Assembly: GCA_002480565.1 (NCBI GenBank)
Contig: DLCK01000037.1
Location: forward strand, 1 to 64,000
DNA from: Phycisphaerales bacterium UBA7800
Lineage (GTDB): Bacteria > Planctomycetota > Phycisphaerae > Phycisphaerales > Phycisphaeraceae
Reading direction: 5' to 3'
Length of the DNA stretch: 64,000 nt
Shown: piece after piece, positions 45,067 to 54,617 of the stretch
Layout: each line of letters opens with the position of its first letter
Numbering within the stretch: the first letter of the stretch is position 1
Made by a program: the position numbers and the translations under genes
Notes under the pieces: model-generated
The model's input: only the letters and a program-made list of their open reading frames with translations
What the model was told of the DNA's origin: nothing
Databases searched by the model: none

Positions 45067-45553
45067 TTTGGACTCCAAGTTGAGATGTGCGTATGGCGGG
45101 ACATGTATTATCGCCTAACCGGTGTCTCGGCTCAATGATAAATGCGCAATGTGATAGGAGAATCAATCTACCTGTAACCGTGAAAATGGCCAAAGAGTGT
45201 GCTTATATGACTGAAAAGATTTAATTTTCGACAACAGGGTAATCTGCTCTTGACTCGCCAGTATGTTTACCTACATTCATAACAGGCAAGCATTGGTCGC
45301 TTGATTTGTCATTACAGGATCATACGCAAGTATGTTCAGGCAATGACTGGCCAATGGGGGTGACAACTGGCTTTAGTTGCAAAAAGAACACCGGGTTTGT
45401 ACCGGGTGTATCTGTTTGGTTAGTCATCGACAAATACAGGACCTGCTTGACAAATTGAGAGGGAAATTTGTCACGCATGGTTATTCATGCGCGCACATTC
45501 AGATGAACTTGGGAGATGCCTATTTCCCAATGGCATGAATTGAGATGCATCGT
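45067..45553. other. Divergent intergenic region with inverted repeat
   Basis: 487 bases between the SGNH-type gene and a pseudopilin gene. It contains the 26-bp inverted repeat at 45448-45473 and a weaker dyad near 45388-45409 (ACACCGGG...CCGGGTGT). No reading frame is supported. Confidence 0.5.
45448..45473. promoter_or_regulatory. Inverted repeat, candidate operator of a pseudopilin gene
   Basis: TGACAAATT (45448-45456) and AATTTGTCA (45465-45473) are perfect 9-base inverted arms with an 8-base spacer, 80 bases before the pseudopilin start at 45554. A TTGACA begins at 45447, so the site may overlap a -35 element. Confidence 0.5.
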
Positions 45554-46258
45554 ATGAAACATTCCAAAGCCTTTACTCTTATTGAGTTACTCGTGGTAAT
45601 CTCCATTATCGCCCTGCTTATTGGTATCTTGATGCCTGCCTTGGCATCGGCACGATCCAGCGCCAGACAGATGCAAAGCACCACACAGCTCCGCGGGATA
45701 CAGGCGAGCCTGACATTATTCGCCCAATCCAATAAGACTTGGTATCCGGGTATAGACAGTCGAGGCCAGATGACCAGCACGACCGCCACGGTTGAAAACC
45801 GGTACCAATTGATGCTCAATCAGAATTACTTTGCCGGCCAATACATCATCAGCCCAGAGGAGACCGGCCGAACGACTTGGATGCCCGGCGATACGGTCAC
45901 TGCGAATCATTATTCATATGCCATGCTGATGATTCATCCGAACAATGCAGGTGACCGCGAATTGGAATGGCGTGAAACCAGCAACGGTGAAGCCCCCGTC
46001 ATGGCAGATCGTGCTATTGGTAACGGTGTGGGCATTAAATCCATACACACCAACCCTCTGGTCAATGTCACCGAATGGATCGGCAGTGTGGTTTGGAACG
46101 ATAATCACGCAGGATTCGTGAACTCGCACTTGATGTCCACGCAGTTGGGCGACCACCGCTTTGATTCAGACAATCTGTTTGAAGACGAAATGACACTACC
46201 TGCGTTTGGGCATAATGCAGCGTTGGCCTGTGACGGTTTAATCAACCTGGTGGATTGA
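45554..46258 (+). CDS. Type IV pseudopilin-like protein
   Basis: A 234-residue protein with a prepilin leader (MKHSKAFTLIELLVVISIIALLIGILMPALA: cleavage before Phe, Glu at +5) and a long N-terminal helix. The globular part is about 200 residues. Unlike the other pseudopilins in this window, its C-terminus lacks a clear H-X9-DG motif; the related segment reads VWNDNHAGFVNSHLM. The ATG at 45554 is preferred to that at 45545 because it leaves a normal six-residue leader. No regulator gene is directly upstream, but an inverted repeat at 45448-45473 may be an operator. The SGNH-type gene is divergent from it. Confidence 0.85.
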   Translation: MKHSKAFTLIELLVVISIIALLIGILMPALASARSSARQMQSTTQLRGIQASLTLFAQSNKTWYPGIDSRGQMTSTTATVENRYQLMLNQNYFAGQYIISPEETGRTTWMPGDTVTANHYSYAMLMIHPNNAGDRELEWRETSNGEAPVMADRAIGNGVGIKSIHTNPLVNVTEWIGSVVWNDNHAGFVNSHLMSTQLGDHRFDSDNLFEDEMTLPAFGHNAALACDGLINLVD

Positions 46259-46523
46259 ATACCAACTTCACCAAATCAAACAAATCCAACTTGAATCACT
46301 GATACATCACATCTTATGGCAATGAATCGGCGACAGTTTGATCGCAATGCTTATCTATCCATGTAAAGACCATGTATTGAGACGACAGACTCTGCGATAA
46401 AGCATGGTATCTGAAGCTTGCTTTTGAATTACAACTGACATCACTACAAGTCATGCACAAGCGACGCCTAGCGCCCTGCATGCTGACCGGAACATCAACA
46501 TGCAGAGCGAAAGTGTCACCATA

Positions 46524-46675
46524 CCCCCGCCCCCGGCCCCGGCCCCCGGAAACCCAGCCCCCGGAAACCCCGGAAACCCGAAATCTCCGGATCGTAATAC
46601 TACGAATACCCCGGCAGAATTGGCAAAATGATCCTCGGAATCCTCTGAAATCCCCCGGAATACCCCGGAATACCA
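46524..46675. repeat. Degenerate C-rich short tandem repeat (CCCCGGAAA/ATA units)
   Basis: Units such as CCCCCGGAAA, CCCCGGAAA and CCCCGGAATA recur irregularly: five or more times at 46524-46600 and again at 46650-46675, with decayed copies between. The composition is far from the neighbouring DNA. It is not coding. The family is unknown to me. Confidence 0.7.
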
Positions 46676-46860
46676 CAAAATCCCATGGACTCGGTCATCT
46701 ATCAGATAAGGGATCAAACAAAACATCGCCTGATATACAAAAGCTTTGACATCAGACCCTGTACTGGTTTTCAAAGATCACAGCCAATTGGCGATGGTGT
46801 CAGTATCGTTGGAATGGCATACAAGCCGTCTCAGGATTCGAGACTCGTTGAAAATATATT

Positions 46861-46910
46861 TGTAAACTCTTGACATCAACTTACACCCGTATAACATTAC
46901 ACTGATGTAA
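46861..46910. promoter_or_regulatory. Cluster of TGTAA/TTACA half-sites, candidate operator region
   Basis: TGTAA at 46861-46865, TTACA at 46881-46885, TTACA at 46897-46901 and TGTAA at 46906-46910 form two dyads; the second is TTACA-CTGA-TGTAA. They lie 57-106 bases upstream of the regulator start at 46967, whose nearest TATAAT is at 46953-46958. Confidence 0.45.
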
Positions 46911-46966
46911 ACATGAATTAACTTTGTTTTCATCTTGTTTGTCTCCTACACCTATAATGGTTTGCC

Positions 46967-48061
46967 ATGCCCAAGACACTACATTCAACCAAGCATTTTC
47001 AACTGGTACGGCAACTTAGGCCTTTGATTGCCAAGATGAAGCCCGGCGATGCGATCCCGACGCAGCAGATACTCAAGAAGGACTTCAATGTTTCTCAAAA
47101 CACCATTGAGCTGGCATTAACGCGCCTTCGTCGGGAAGGACTCATTGAACGCCCCGCGGGCAAGCAACGCCTGGTCAAATCAGAAATCTGTGATCCGGCG
47201 GATCATTACATTGCTATTGTTCGACCAGACTGGCCGTCATCAGTCATTGAAGGGATCAGCCAGTCGATCGTCGATGCGGGGCATGCTCAGAATTGGCGGT
47301 TTGACATCGTCAATTTCCGTTCACATACAGGTGTCGATCTTGACAGGTTGATTGGTGACAACGATGCAGCGGTCTTGATGCTTACGACTGAACCGGTACC
47401 TGAGCATCTGCGTGATGCGTTGACTTTCACACGTAAACCACTGGTCCTAGCTCAAGACCTTATAGACGGTCTTGAATTAAACACCGTTAGAACTGACGAC
47501 GGTATGAGCATGCAATTGGCAGTGGAGCACTTGGCTTCTCTTGGTCATCACCGCATTGGCATTCTCCTGCCTACCACGGTCACTGCCCCCATGCAGGATG
47601 CCCTTGCAGGTTACAAACGTGGGATGGCCGAAATCGGCGTGCATGACTGTGATGACATGGTCGTCGCCTGCCAGAGCAAGCCATTCACCCGCAGTATTGA
47701 TATTGCTTATCCATTTTTCAAAGAGTGGTATTCTCAAAATCCAAATAAAATTACAGCGGTAGTCTGCGCCAACATGGACATGGGGCTTGTTGCCAACCGT
47801 GTGATCCATGAAGCAGGCTTGAGTATCCCCGAACAATTCAGCGTGGTCAGTTCCGACAACATCGCACGCATGGGTGAGTATCTCTACCCACCTGCGACGA
47901 CCATTGAGATGGAAATGAGTTTGTATGGCAAAGCTGTCATAGAACTGCTCCAAACTCAATTCGACAATGAACAGGCACCTGCACAAAGTCGATTAATCCC
48001 CTGCCATCTGATGCAACGTAAAACATCAGCAGCAGTCCCATCGATAACGACATCTTGCTGA
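46967..48061 (+). CDS. GntR-type wHTH / LacI-type sugar-binding regulator
   Basis: A 364-residue regulator with an N-terminal GntR-like winged helix (about residues 9-70; MKPGDAIPTQQILKKDFNVS, QNTIELALTRLRREGLIERP) and a LacI-type effector domain (about 78-350; EHLASLGHHRIGIL is a typical segment). It is probably a repressor that responds to a sugar. It is first in a co-directional row with a laminin-G-like protein (47-bp gap), a pseudopilin (26 bp) and a GH99-like enzyme (50 bp), which it likely controls along with itself. TGTAA half-sites upstream are candidate operators. A TATAAT ends only 8 bases before the ATG, which would give an almost leaderless message if used. The ligand is unknown. 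Confidence 0.87.
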   Translation: MPKTLHSTKHFQLVRQLRPLIAKMKPGDAIPTQQILKKDFNVSQNTIELALTRLRREGLIERPAGKQRLVKSEICDPADHYIAIVRPDWPSSVIEGISQSIVDAGHAQNWRFDIVNFRSHTGVDLDRLIGDNDAAVLMLTTEPVPEHLRDALTFTRKPLVLAQDLIDGLELNTVRTDDGMSMQLAVEHLASLGHHRIGILLPTTVTAPMQDALAGYKRGMAEIGVHDCDDMVVACQSKPFTRSIDIAYPFFKEWYSQNPNKITAVVCANMDMGLVANRVIHEAGLSIPEQFSVVSSDNIARMGEYLYPPATTIEMEMSLYGKAVIELLQTQFDNEQAPAQSRLIPCHLMQRKTSAAVPSITTSC

Positions 48062-48108
48062 TACAAGTAGTCATTTAGCATCGGAATCATTTGAAAGGTC
48101 AGTTAATC

Positions 48109-48765
48109 GTGAAAAGTATACGCAACATTGCAACTCTTATTTCCTGCTTGGGTCTACTGGTGAGCACTCCATTACTGGCAGATGAATCAGTGGTCTTCGA
48201 AGATGCCATGGACACACTCAACAACTGGTCCAAAGGCCCAGCGTTAGTCACTTCCGATGACACAGTTGACCACGCTCCATACATGAAGATGGGCAACAAC
48301 ATCACCTATGCTCAACTGCCACAACAACTCACCGGAGACTGGACACTCCAGGCAGATGTGCGCCATACCAATTTCTCACGTGGACTGTCGATTGGACTTT
48401 ATGACAAGGAACTCAAGCAAGGTTATGCAGCCTTGTGGGACTCCTCGTTGGAAAAATACTTTGATGGCAAAGGCATGCTGGTCATCACCAAAGTCGTCGG
48501 CAAAGATGGAGGCAAGATCGCTTTTAAATCCGATGTCAAACGCCTTGGCAAACCCATTACAGGAATGCAGCTGGTCAATGATCCCAAGTTCCAACGCCTC
48601 ACTCTGACATGGGAAGCTGCAACAGGCAAACTCACACTTTCAGCCAACGGTAAAGTTTTGCAAACCGTCACGGATACCGAATTCAAATCATTTGATTACG
48701 TGGCCTTGCGTGGCAACACACATAGCCTGCTTGATAACGTCAAAATCACCACGCCTAAAAAGTAA
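48109..48765 (+). CDS. Secreted laminin-G-like/DUF1080-like protein
   Basis: A 218-residue exported protein with a signal peptide (about residues 1-25, ending PLLA) and a single beta-sandwich resembling concanavalin/laminin-G or DUF1080-type domains (DWTLQADVRHTNFSRGLSIGLYD, FQRLTLTWEAATGKLTLSANG, LDNVKIT). Such domains bind or hydrolyse glycans. No catalytic motif is apparent, so glycan binding is the more likely role. The GTG at 48109 is preferred because AAAGG lies 10 bases upstream and the signal peptide begins there; the frame opens with a TTG at 48091. It is the second gene of the regulator-pseudopilin-GH99 operon. Confidence 0.72.
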   Translation: MKSIRNIATLISCLGLLVSTPLLADESVVFEDAMDTLNNWSKGPALVTSDDTVDHAPYMKMGNNITYAQLPQQLTGDWTLQADVRHTNFSRGLSIGLYDKELKQGYAALWDSSLEKYFDGKGMLVITKVVGKDGGKIAFKSDVKRLGKPITGMQLVNDPKFQRLTLTWEAATGKLTLSANGKVLQTVTDTEFKSFDYVALRGNTHSLLDNVKITTPKK

Positions 48766-48791
48766 AAAACCCTAACCATTGGAGACAAAAC

Positions 48792-49553
48792 ATGTCTGCA
48801 AACACCAAACCCAACCCGCAAGGGGGGTTCACACTTATCGAATTGCTTGTTGTCATCAGTATCATCTCCCTGCTGGTTTCGATTCTCCTGCCTGCGTTGG
48901 CCAAGGCTCGTATGGCGGCGCAGGACATGGGATGCCTAAGTAACCTCAAACAACTGGGCGTCGCCACCACCGCTTATCAGTCTGACCATGATGAAGTTTT
49001 CCCAACGGTGCTGTTCTATCACAACGTCAATACAGGTGTCCGTTCGTCGTATTACCGCGGCGACAACTGGGATGCTGAATTGGCACCCTACCTGGGGATC
49101 AACAACAACTACAACACATCGGATTACAACTCACTGAAATTCTCGACAGTCTTCCAATGTCCTCGTGACTGGCGCAGACGTGCTGGCACATGGGCAGCCA
49201 ATCGACGCTCATATGCCGCTCCCAAGGTCGGCTCAAACGGTAACGCTGATTATGGTGTGGTCTGGACGGGTACCAGTTTGGCACCCCCGCCACGCGTCAG
49301 TGAAATTCTCAAACCCGGCAAGACCATCTATCTCATGGACTTTCAACCCACCAGTTACGGGCTGCAATATCATACGTCCTACATGTACACCGATGGCTGG
49401 TTGGGTTCGAGCAGTATCCCCAAAACACCGGCCGGCGAGTTCTATCATGGACGTTCCATGTCATTTCTCTTCACCGATGCACATGCAAGTCTGATGGATC
49501 CAAACCTGGCACACAACGATGGGTCCGGCCGTCGCATGTGGTCCCGTAAATAA
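48792..49553 (+). CDS. Type IV pseudopilin-like protein, H-X9-D type
   Basis: A 253-residue protein with a prepilin leader of 15 residues ending GG, the cleavage/methylation motif FTLIELLVVISIISLL and a hydrophobic helix to about residue 38. The C-terminal motif is YHGRSMSFLFTDAHASL, the H-X9-DG signature with Ala for Gly. TTGGAG precedes the ATG. It is the third gene of the operon led by the GntR/LacI-type regulator at 46967. It probably resides in the inner membrane as part of, or derived from, a type II secretion or type IV pilus-like assembly. No secretion ATPase or platform gene is in the window. Confidence 0.88.
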   Translation: MSANTKPNPQGGFTLIELLVVISIISLLVSILLPALAKARMAAQDMGCLSNLKQLGVATTAYQSDHDEVFPTVLFYHNVNTGVRSSYYRGDNWDAELAPYLGINNNYNTSDYNSLKFSTVFQCPRDWRRRAGTWAANRRSYAAPKVGSNGNADYGVVWTGTSLAPPPRVSEILKPGKTIYLMDFQPTSYGLQYHTSYMYTDGWLGSSSIPKTPAGEFYHGRSMSFLFTDAHASLMDPNLAHNDGSGRRMWSRK

Positions 49554-49603
49554 CAAGCAACGAATCACTTCATCTCAACCTGCAATTCAAGACAAGGTCT
49601 TTC

Positions 49604-51613
49604 ATGTCCAATCCATTTTTAAAACTGTCCATTGTCGTATGCCTGCTCATTTGCAGTAACATCACACATGCAGCACCACACCAATTCCCAGAAGCGGACA
49701 TGACGCAACTCGGTGATGTACCAACCATCAAGACGCCGCTGTACATCATGGAATATCACATCTGGCATAAGTCGCCCTTCGGCATCGAAGCACCCGACGG
49801 CTATGTACATTGGGACATGGGAAACAGTCGGATCGACCACGCAATCGGCCCGGATTGGATGCGCGATAAAGGCCCGGTCGGGTATCCCATGCTCGGCCTG
49901 TATAACTCCGAAGACCGCAACGTTATCCGATGGCAACTCCAATGCATGCAGAACACCGGTGTCGATGGCACGTTCGTCCAGATGTTCCCCGAATGGACAC
50001 AAGGTAAATATTTCGACCGCACGTTTGTCTGGGATGTCATCATGGATGAAGCAGACAAACTCGGATACAAAATCGGCATGCACGATGAAGTCCAATTTCG
50101 CATCGGCCAACCAGCTCAAAAATGGGATGTCATGGGCGACCGCATCGGCAGGTTCATCAAGCAATATGCGCATCGTTCATCGTTTTTGAAAATCGACAAC
50201 AAACCTGCAGTCGCGTTCCAATTCTGGAACCACTTCAACAAAACCATGCCTAATACTGACCTGGTTAAAATGATCGAGTTGGCTGAAAAGACCGCAGGCA
50301 TGGAAATCTATTGGATCCTGCATGCGGCTCCCAATGATGCGCTATATGCCTTGGAACAAGTTGATTCATTCATCACCATGGCCAACACCAATGCCTTAAA
50401 TCATAGAGTCGAAGGTTACACGCCAACCCCTAAAGAGGATTGGCCGATGATGACTGACCAACTCAATAAAGCCAAAGCCTTTGCCAAAAAGTATCCAAGC
50501 AAAGACATTGGCCTTTGGGTGTATGGCGGATTTGAAGAGTCCCCCAAAGCCTTTGGCGATAACCGTTCGAGCTTCCGATGGATGCCACGTAAAAAAGGGC
50601 AGACGCTTATCAAATGTCTTGAAGAATACGAGAAAGTCAAACCTGCTTTTCACATGCTCACCAGTTGGAATGACTGGCAGGAAAACACCGCCATCGAACC
50701 AGGTTGGCAAAGTGATGTGCTCGACGGTGATCCCTATTTTTACTGCAAGCTGTTAGCCAAACTCAAAGGCAAAACCTTCACCGCCCCGCCACTTCCTGTC
50801 AAGGAATCCGTGGACCCCTGGATGTGGCAGACACTTTACGGTGTCGACAAAACACCACCGATGATCACCCATGTCCGATACATGCCGATGGCGCCGGCTA
50901 TCGTCGCAACCGCTGCGGATACCGGCAATGCCATCCAATCCATCAAGGTAGCTGAACATGGCGACCTGTATGTCGACGCTTCGGATTACAACAAACCCAG
51001 GTATCACGGCGTGACCAGCATCGAACCTGGACGTACGGTTGATGGTGGCTATCAACTTGCTGTCAATCAACCGATCACTGTTGGCCTGAGTCCTAAAATG
51101 TTACGTGCATCCCAATCGCAGAAGGTGTACATCGCATTGGAATTTGCGGACACCACCAATGGTTCAATCAGCATTTATTACCCTTGTCAAAACAAACTCA
51201 TCAACTATAAAAAAGGTGACGAAAACCGCTTTGATGTTTGCAGCTCGTTTGGACTTTCAAACAGTGGCAAGCAGATGTCAGTAGTGCGACCAATGCTTGG
51301 CTTTCTCAAAGCCCAAAAGTCCCCGACGTTGACGATCATGCTCAAGGGAACTCGAAAAAACCCCAAGCCATCACCGATCACGATCAGTCGGATTCACGTG
51401 TTCACGGACTTTGAAAAAGCCAAGACCGGGCGTCGGTTGGATGCAGGTAAAGCGGATAGCCAGGTGCAAACGCATATGGTTTACATCGACTCACTGAAGA
51501 CCACACCGACAGAGAAGTCAGCGTACATCATTGCCACGGACAGCGAAGGCAATGAATCGATGCCGGTGCCGTTTGACGGTTCCAGTTCACATCCGTTTAT
51601 GAATCGGCCGTGA
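49604..51613 (+). CDS. Secreted GH99/GH71-like glycosidase
   Basis: A 669-residue exported protein. A signal peptide (about residues 1-23, ending THA) is followed by a barrel of the GH99/GH71-like type (about 40-400): YIMEYHIWH near the start, FVQMFPEW, and HMLTSWNDWQENTAIEPG near the end, a hallmark of this group. GH99 enzymes are endo-acting on mannans and GH71 on alpha-1,3-glucans; the substrate here is not fixed. The C-terminal ~270 residues form beta-rich modules of unknown role. AAGG precedes the ATG at 49604. It is the last gene of the regulator/laminin-G-like/pseudopilin operon, so its substrate is probably the regulator's signal source. Confidence 0.78.
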   Translation: MSNPFLKLSIVVCLLICSNITHAAPHQFPEADMTQLGDVPTIKTPLYIMEYHIWHKSPFGIEAPDGYVHWDMGNSRIDHAIGPDWMRDKGPVGYPMLGLYNSEDRNVIRWQLQCMQNTGVDGTFVQMFPEWTQGKYFDRTFVWDVIMDEADKLGYKIGMHDEVQFRIGQPAQKWDVMGDRIGRFIKQYAHRSSFLKIDNKPAVAFQFWNHFNKTMPNTDLVKMIELAEKTAGMEIYWILHAAPNDALYALEQVDSFITMANTNALNHRVEGYTPTPKEDWPMMTDQLNKAKAFAKKYPSKDIGLWVYGGFEESPKAFGDNRSSFRWMPRKKGQTLIKCLEEYEKVKPAFHMLTSWNDWQENTAIEPGWQSDVLDGDPYFYCKLLAKLKGKTFTAPPLPVKESVDPWMWQTLYGVDKTPPMITHVRYMPMAPAIVATAADTGNAIQSIKVAEHGDLYVDASDYNKPRYHGVTSIEPGRTVDGGYQLAVNQPITVGLSPKMLRASQSQKVYIALEFADTTNGSISIYYPCQNKLINYKKGDENRFDVCSSFGLSNSGKQMSVVRPMLGFLKAQKSPTLTIMLKGTRKNPKPSPITISRIHVFTDFEKAKTGRRLDAGKADSQVQTHMVYIDSLKTTPTEKSAYIIATDSEGNESMPVPFDGSSSHPFMNRP

Positions 51614-51666
51614 GTTGGTGTTGATGATGTTTGTTTTATATTTTGTTGGACTTGTTGATTTTCAAT

Positions 51667-52203
51667 TTAGAAGATCATTGCCGTCGTCGCGATGATGAAC
51701 ATGATCACTGCGATGATGACTTTGCCGACGGTTCCCCAGAGTCTTCCTTTGGCGGCAGCCTTGCCAGCGGTTTTGACTTCTTTCCAGTTTCGACCTGCCC
51801 AGTGGTCCCCGAGCATGGCACCGAGTCCTGCCCCGATGCAGGCTCCGATGAGGGTTCCAAAAAGTGGCACGGGGATCATGGTAGTGCCAAGGATCGCCCC
51901 GCCAATCCCGCCGACGAGTCCAAGGAGCATGCTGCGTTTACTGGACTTGGCTTGTCGTGAGGTGACGACACCGGCAAAGGTTTCGACCACTTCCCCAATA
52001 ATTGCCAAAACTAATAATGAAGCCAAAGTCCAGATACCTATGGCCTGCTCATCCCAGTACCACCATGCCCAAAGTCCGGTGCAAAGCAGCATCATCCAAG
52101 TGCCTGGCAGTTGCAGCAGGACCATGAACACGGCCAGCAGATTCAGAAAAATGATCAGAATCAGGCCCATAATTGAGATTAAAACGTGCAGAGCAGCCAA
52201 CAT
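51667..52203 (-). CDS. DUF456 family membrane protein
   Basis: A 178-residue membrane protein of the DUF456 family. It has several hydrophobic helices (about residues 5-45, 50-70, 95-140 and 160-178). Family-typical Gly-rich segments include LLGLVGGIGGAILGTTMIPVPLFGTLIG, split by turns, and GLGAMLGDHWAGRNWKEVKTAGKAAAKGRLWG. The function of DUF456 is unknown. The ATG at 52203 (MLAALHVL) was chosen because the longer frame to 52314 adds a non-membrane segment without family likeness; its ribosome-binding site is weak. It diverges from the HEAT-repeat gene. Confidence 0.8.
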   Translation of the reverse strand: MLAALHVLISIMGLILIIFLNLLAVFMVLLQLPGTWMMLLCTGLWAWWYWDEQAIGIWTLASLLVLAIIGEVVETFAGVVTSRQAKSSKRSMLLGLVGGIGGAILGTTMIPVPLFGTLIGACIGAGLGAMLGDHWAGRNWKEVKTAGKAAAKGRLWGTVGKVIIAVIMFIIATTAMIF

Positions 52204-52421
52204 GTCGGTTATACTACTGCAACCTGCCAAACGATGTAAGATTGCCCCCAAGTGACGCATCCACACGATATCGCTAGGGGCAGTGTGATGATAATGACCG
52301 CCAACCGAAGCCAACCTATGCCCTGTGCTTCTAAACTCGATTGACTAGGGCGCTTAGGGCAGATAAATTGCATCACTATATTCGGATGGATTTTTCGACT
52401 TTCCTCTCCAGGAGGCACTTG

Positions 52422-54587
52422 ATGAGTAGCACGCTGCGCGTTGCGTCTGGGACGATCTTTTTGATTCTGTGTACGGTGTTCGCACCCTTGTCCAAGGCAC
52501 AGTCCACGGGCACACTCGGACTCTGGGAGGATTTTAATCACTATGTGCTCATTGCACGGCCGGACCTGGCTCAAGACCTTGGCGAGCAATTGCTCAAGGT
52601 TAACTCCGACAAACTCGTCGATGCAGTGGAAGTGAGCACCTACACCGACTTTGAAAAGACACTCTTTAGAGCCCAGAAAATTCAGGGACTCAAGGACGTG
52701 GCAGGCAAGCTTGAAGAGAAGCTTCAACAAGCTTTGATCAAACGCTCACGTGATCCGAAGCGAATCAGAACCGATATCCAAAAGCTTGGCGATGGTACGC
52801 GGGCACAAATCAACGCGGTCGAACGCTTGCGTTCTGCCGGTCAGTTTGCAGCACCCCAACTGCTACAAACACTGCGAGACGAAAGTCAAGCACGCCTGCA
52901 CCCTCATGTGATGGCAGCGATGGTCGGTATCGGTCGCCCGATGGTCTACCCCCTTGCCGTAGCTTTGGCTGAATTGGAACCCATCCAGCAAGGCCAGGTC
53001 GCTCGCATCCTTTCAGAAATCGGATATCCACGAAGCCTGCCCTACATCAAGCAGGTCATTGAAAACGAGAAGACCGATGCTGCAACTCGGCAAATGTGTG
53101 AGGCTGCCTATGCTCATCTTGCTGCACGCGCAGGTATCACCGAAGGTGTCAATGCCTCGGAATTATTCATGACACTTGCTCAGAATCACTACAGCGCCTC
53201 CGTGCGTCGTGAAGTACTTCCCGGATACGTGCCCTCGGATGAAGTGGGCATCATCTGGACCTATGATCGTCGTGCAGGACTGTTACCTATTGAAGTACCT
53301 GGCCCGGTGTTTGGCTATGTTCTTGCCATGCGTTCCAGTCAACAGGCGTTGACACTCAACGAGCATCTGTCCCCTGCTCTTTCACTGTGGCTCATGGCCA
53401 ATCTTTCGCGTGAAAACAACATGCCTGCCAAGGGCGTGGATAAAAGCTATCCCAAAGATTGGCATCCGGCGGACTACTACTTGAAGGTGGCCGGCCCGTT
53501 GCGTCAGCATGATGTGCTTTACCGTGCATTGCAGGATCGTGATTATGTATTGGCACTCGACGCCATCGGCGCACTGCGTTTAACCGCTGGCACCGATGCC
53601 CTGGTCAACCGCCAAGGTACCGTCCAACCGCTCATCGCATCGTTGAGCTATCCAGACCGACGCGTGCGCTTCAATGCTGCACTGACCATGGCAAACGCCC
53701 GCCCTGACCAACCCTACAACGGCAGCTACCGCGTGGTTCCTGTTCTCTGCGAAGCGGTCCGTCAGTCTGACACACGCTTTGCGGTGGTGCTTAGCCCCGA
53801 CCTTGACCGTGCCAATCAGCTTGCAGGCATTTTGCGTGAAGAACTCAAATTTGAAGTCGCTGCCGGCCAGACGATTGAGGACGTGACCGATGCGATTTCT
53901 GCCGGTCCTGGTGTTGATCTGATCATCACCTCAGCCAACTCAACAGGCACGATGGATCTGCAACACAGTCGATCAAGCAACTACAAACTCGTGGCTGCCC
54001 CGATGATCGCCTTGGCGGAGAACAATGCTGAGCTGGCTCAGATGAATGCGATTTTTGAGAACAACATGACGGTCTACCCGATCCTTGCCACGCAGAGTGC
54101 CGATGCCCTGAAGCCTGCGATTGACACCGCCATCAAGCAGTTCGCCGGCCAACCCATTGGCAAGGACGAAGCGCTTGAATTTGCCACTGACGCTTTGGAC
54201 ATGCTTTGGGAAATCACCATTGGACATGGACAGGTTTACAACGCTGCCGACGCGCAACCCACACTCATTGATGCGTTGGGCGATGACCGCGAAGCGGTGG
54301 TCATGAAGTCCGCTGACATCCTTGCCCTGTTTGGCAATCTCAATGCCCAGCAGGCCATCTGCAACGCCGCGTTGGATTCCAAGCGATCAGGCAAGGTTCA
54401 GGTTTCGCTGATCAACAGTCTTGCCTTATCAGCCACACATCACGGCAACCTGCTCACCGATGTCCAGATCGACAAGATTCTGAAAATCGTACAGACCGCC
54501 AAGGGTGAAAAAGCCCAGGCCGCCGCCCGTGCCCATGGCGCTTTGACTTTGCCTGCATCCCATGTGGTGGAGATGATCACGAAGTAA
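52422..54587 (+). CDS. Exported HEAT-repeat protein
   Basis: A 721-residue protein with an N-terminal signal peptide or anchor (about residues 4-25, ending SKA). The rest is mostly helical with HEAT-like repeats: about 95-230 (AAPQLLQTLRDESQARLHPHVMAAMVG, RSLPYIKQVIENEKTDAATRQMC) and 360-470 (VQPLIASLSYPDRRVRFNAALTMANA). A receiver-like alpha/beta segment lies near 480-590 (LSPDLDRANQLAGILREEL). HEAT repeats are usually scaffolds for protein binding. AGGAGG lies 6 bases before the ATG at 52422, which sets the start over the longer frame from 52341. No enzyme motif is seen; a periplasmic scaffold role is inference. Confidence 0.75.
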   Translation: MSSTLRVASGTIFLILCTVFAPLSKAQSTGTLGLWEDFNHYVLIARPDLAQDLGEQLLKVNSDKLVDAVEVSTYTDFEKTLFRAQKIQGLKDVAGKLEEKLQQALIKRSRDPKRIRTDIQKLGDGTRAQINAVERLRSAGQFAAPQLLQTLRDESQARLHPHVMAAMVGIGRPMVYPLAVALAELEPIQQGQVARILSEIGYPRSLPYIKQVIENEKTDAATRQMCEAAYAHLAARAGITEGVNASELFMTLAQNHYSASVRREVLPGYVPSDEVGIIWTYDRRAGLLPIEVPGPVFGYVLAMRSSQQALTLNEHLSPALSLWLMANLSRENNMPAKGVDKSYPKDWHPADYYLKVAGPLRQHDVLYRALQDRDYVLALDAIGALRLTAGTDALVNRQGTVQPLIASLSYPDRRVRFNAALTMANARPDQPYNGSYRVVPVLCEAVRQSDTRFAVVLSPDLDRANQLAGILREELKFEVAAGQTIEDVTDAISAGPGVDLIITSANSTGTMDLQHSRSSNYKLVAAPMIALAENNAELAQMNAIFENNMTVYPILATQSADALKPAIDTAIKQFAGQPIGKDEALEFATDALDMLWEITIGHGQVYNAADAQPTLIDALGDDREAVVMKSADILALFGNLNAQQAICNAALDSKRSGKVQVSLINSLALSATHHGNLLTDVQIDKILKIVQTAKGEKAQAAARAHGALTLPASHVVEMITK

Positions 54588-54617
54588 ATCCCAGCGATAA
54601 AATGCCTGTCAGGATCA

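Larger units (their letters stand above)
46259..46966. other. Gene-less region with C-rich iterations
   Basis: 708 bases without a supported gene. Its middle (46524-46675) is a C-rich array of CCCCGGAA-type units, and the end (46861-46958) holds TGTAA half-sites and a TATAAT upstream of the next regulator. Frames through the C-rich part encode Pro/Arg- or Gly/Arg-rich artefacts on both strands. Confidence 0.55.

Noticed and set aside
46314..46774. Overlapping frames encoding Pro/Arg- or Gly/Arg-rich peptides
   Set aside because: They are translations of the C-rich tandem repeat and have no start signals.
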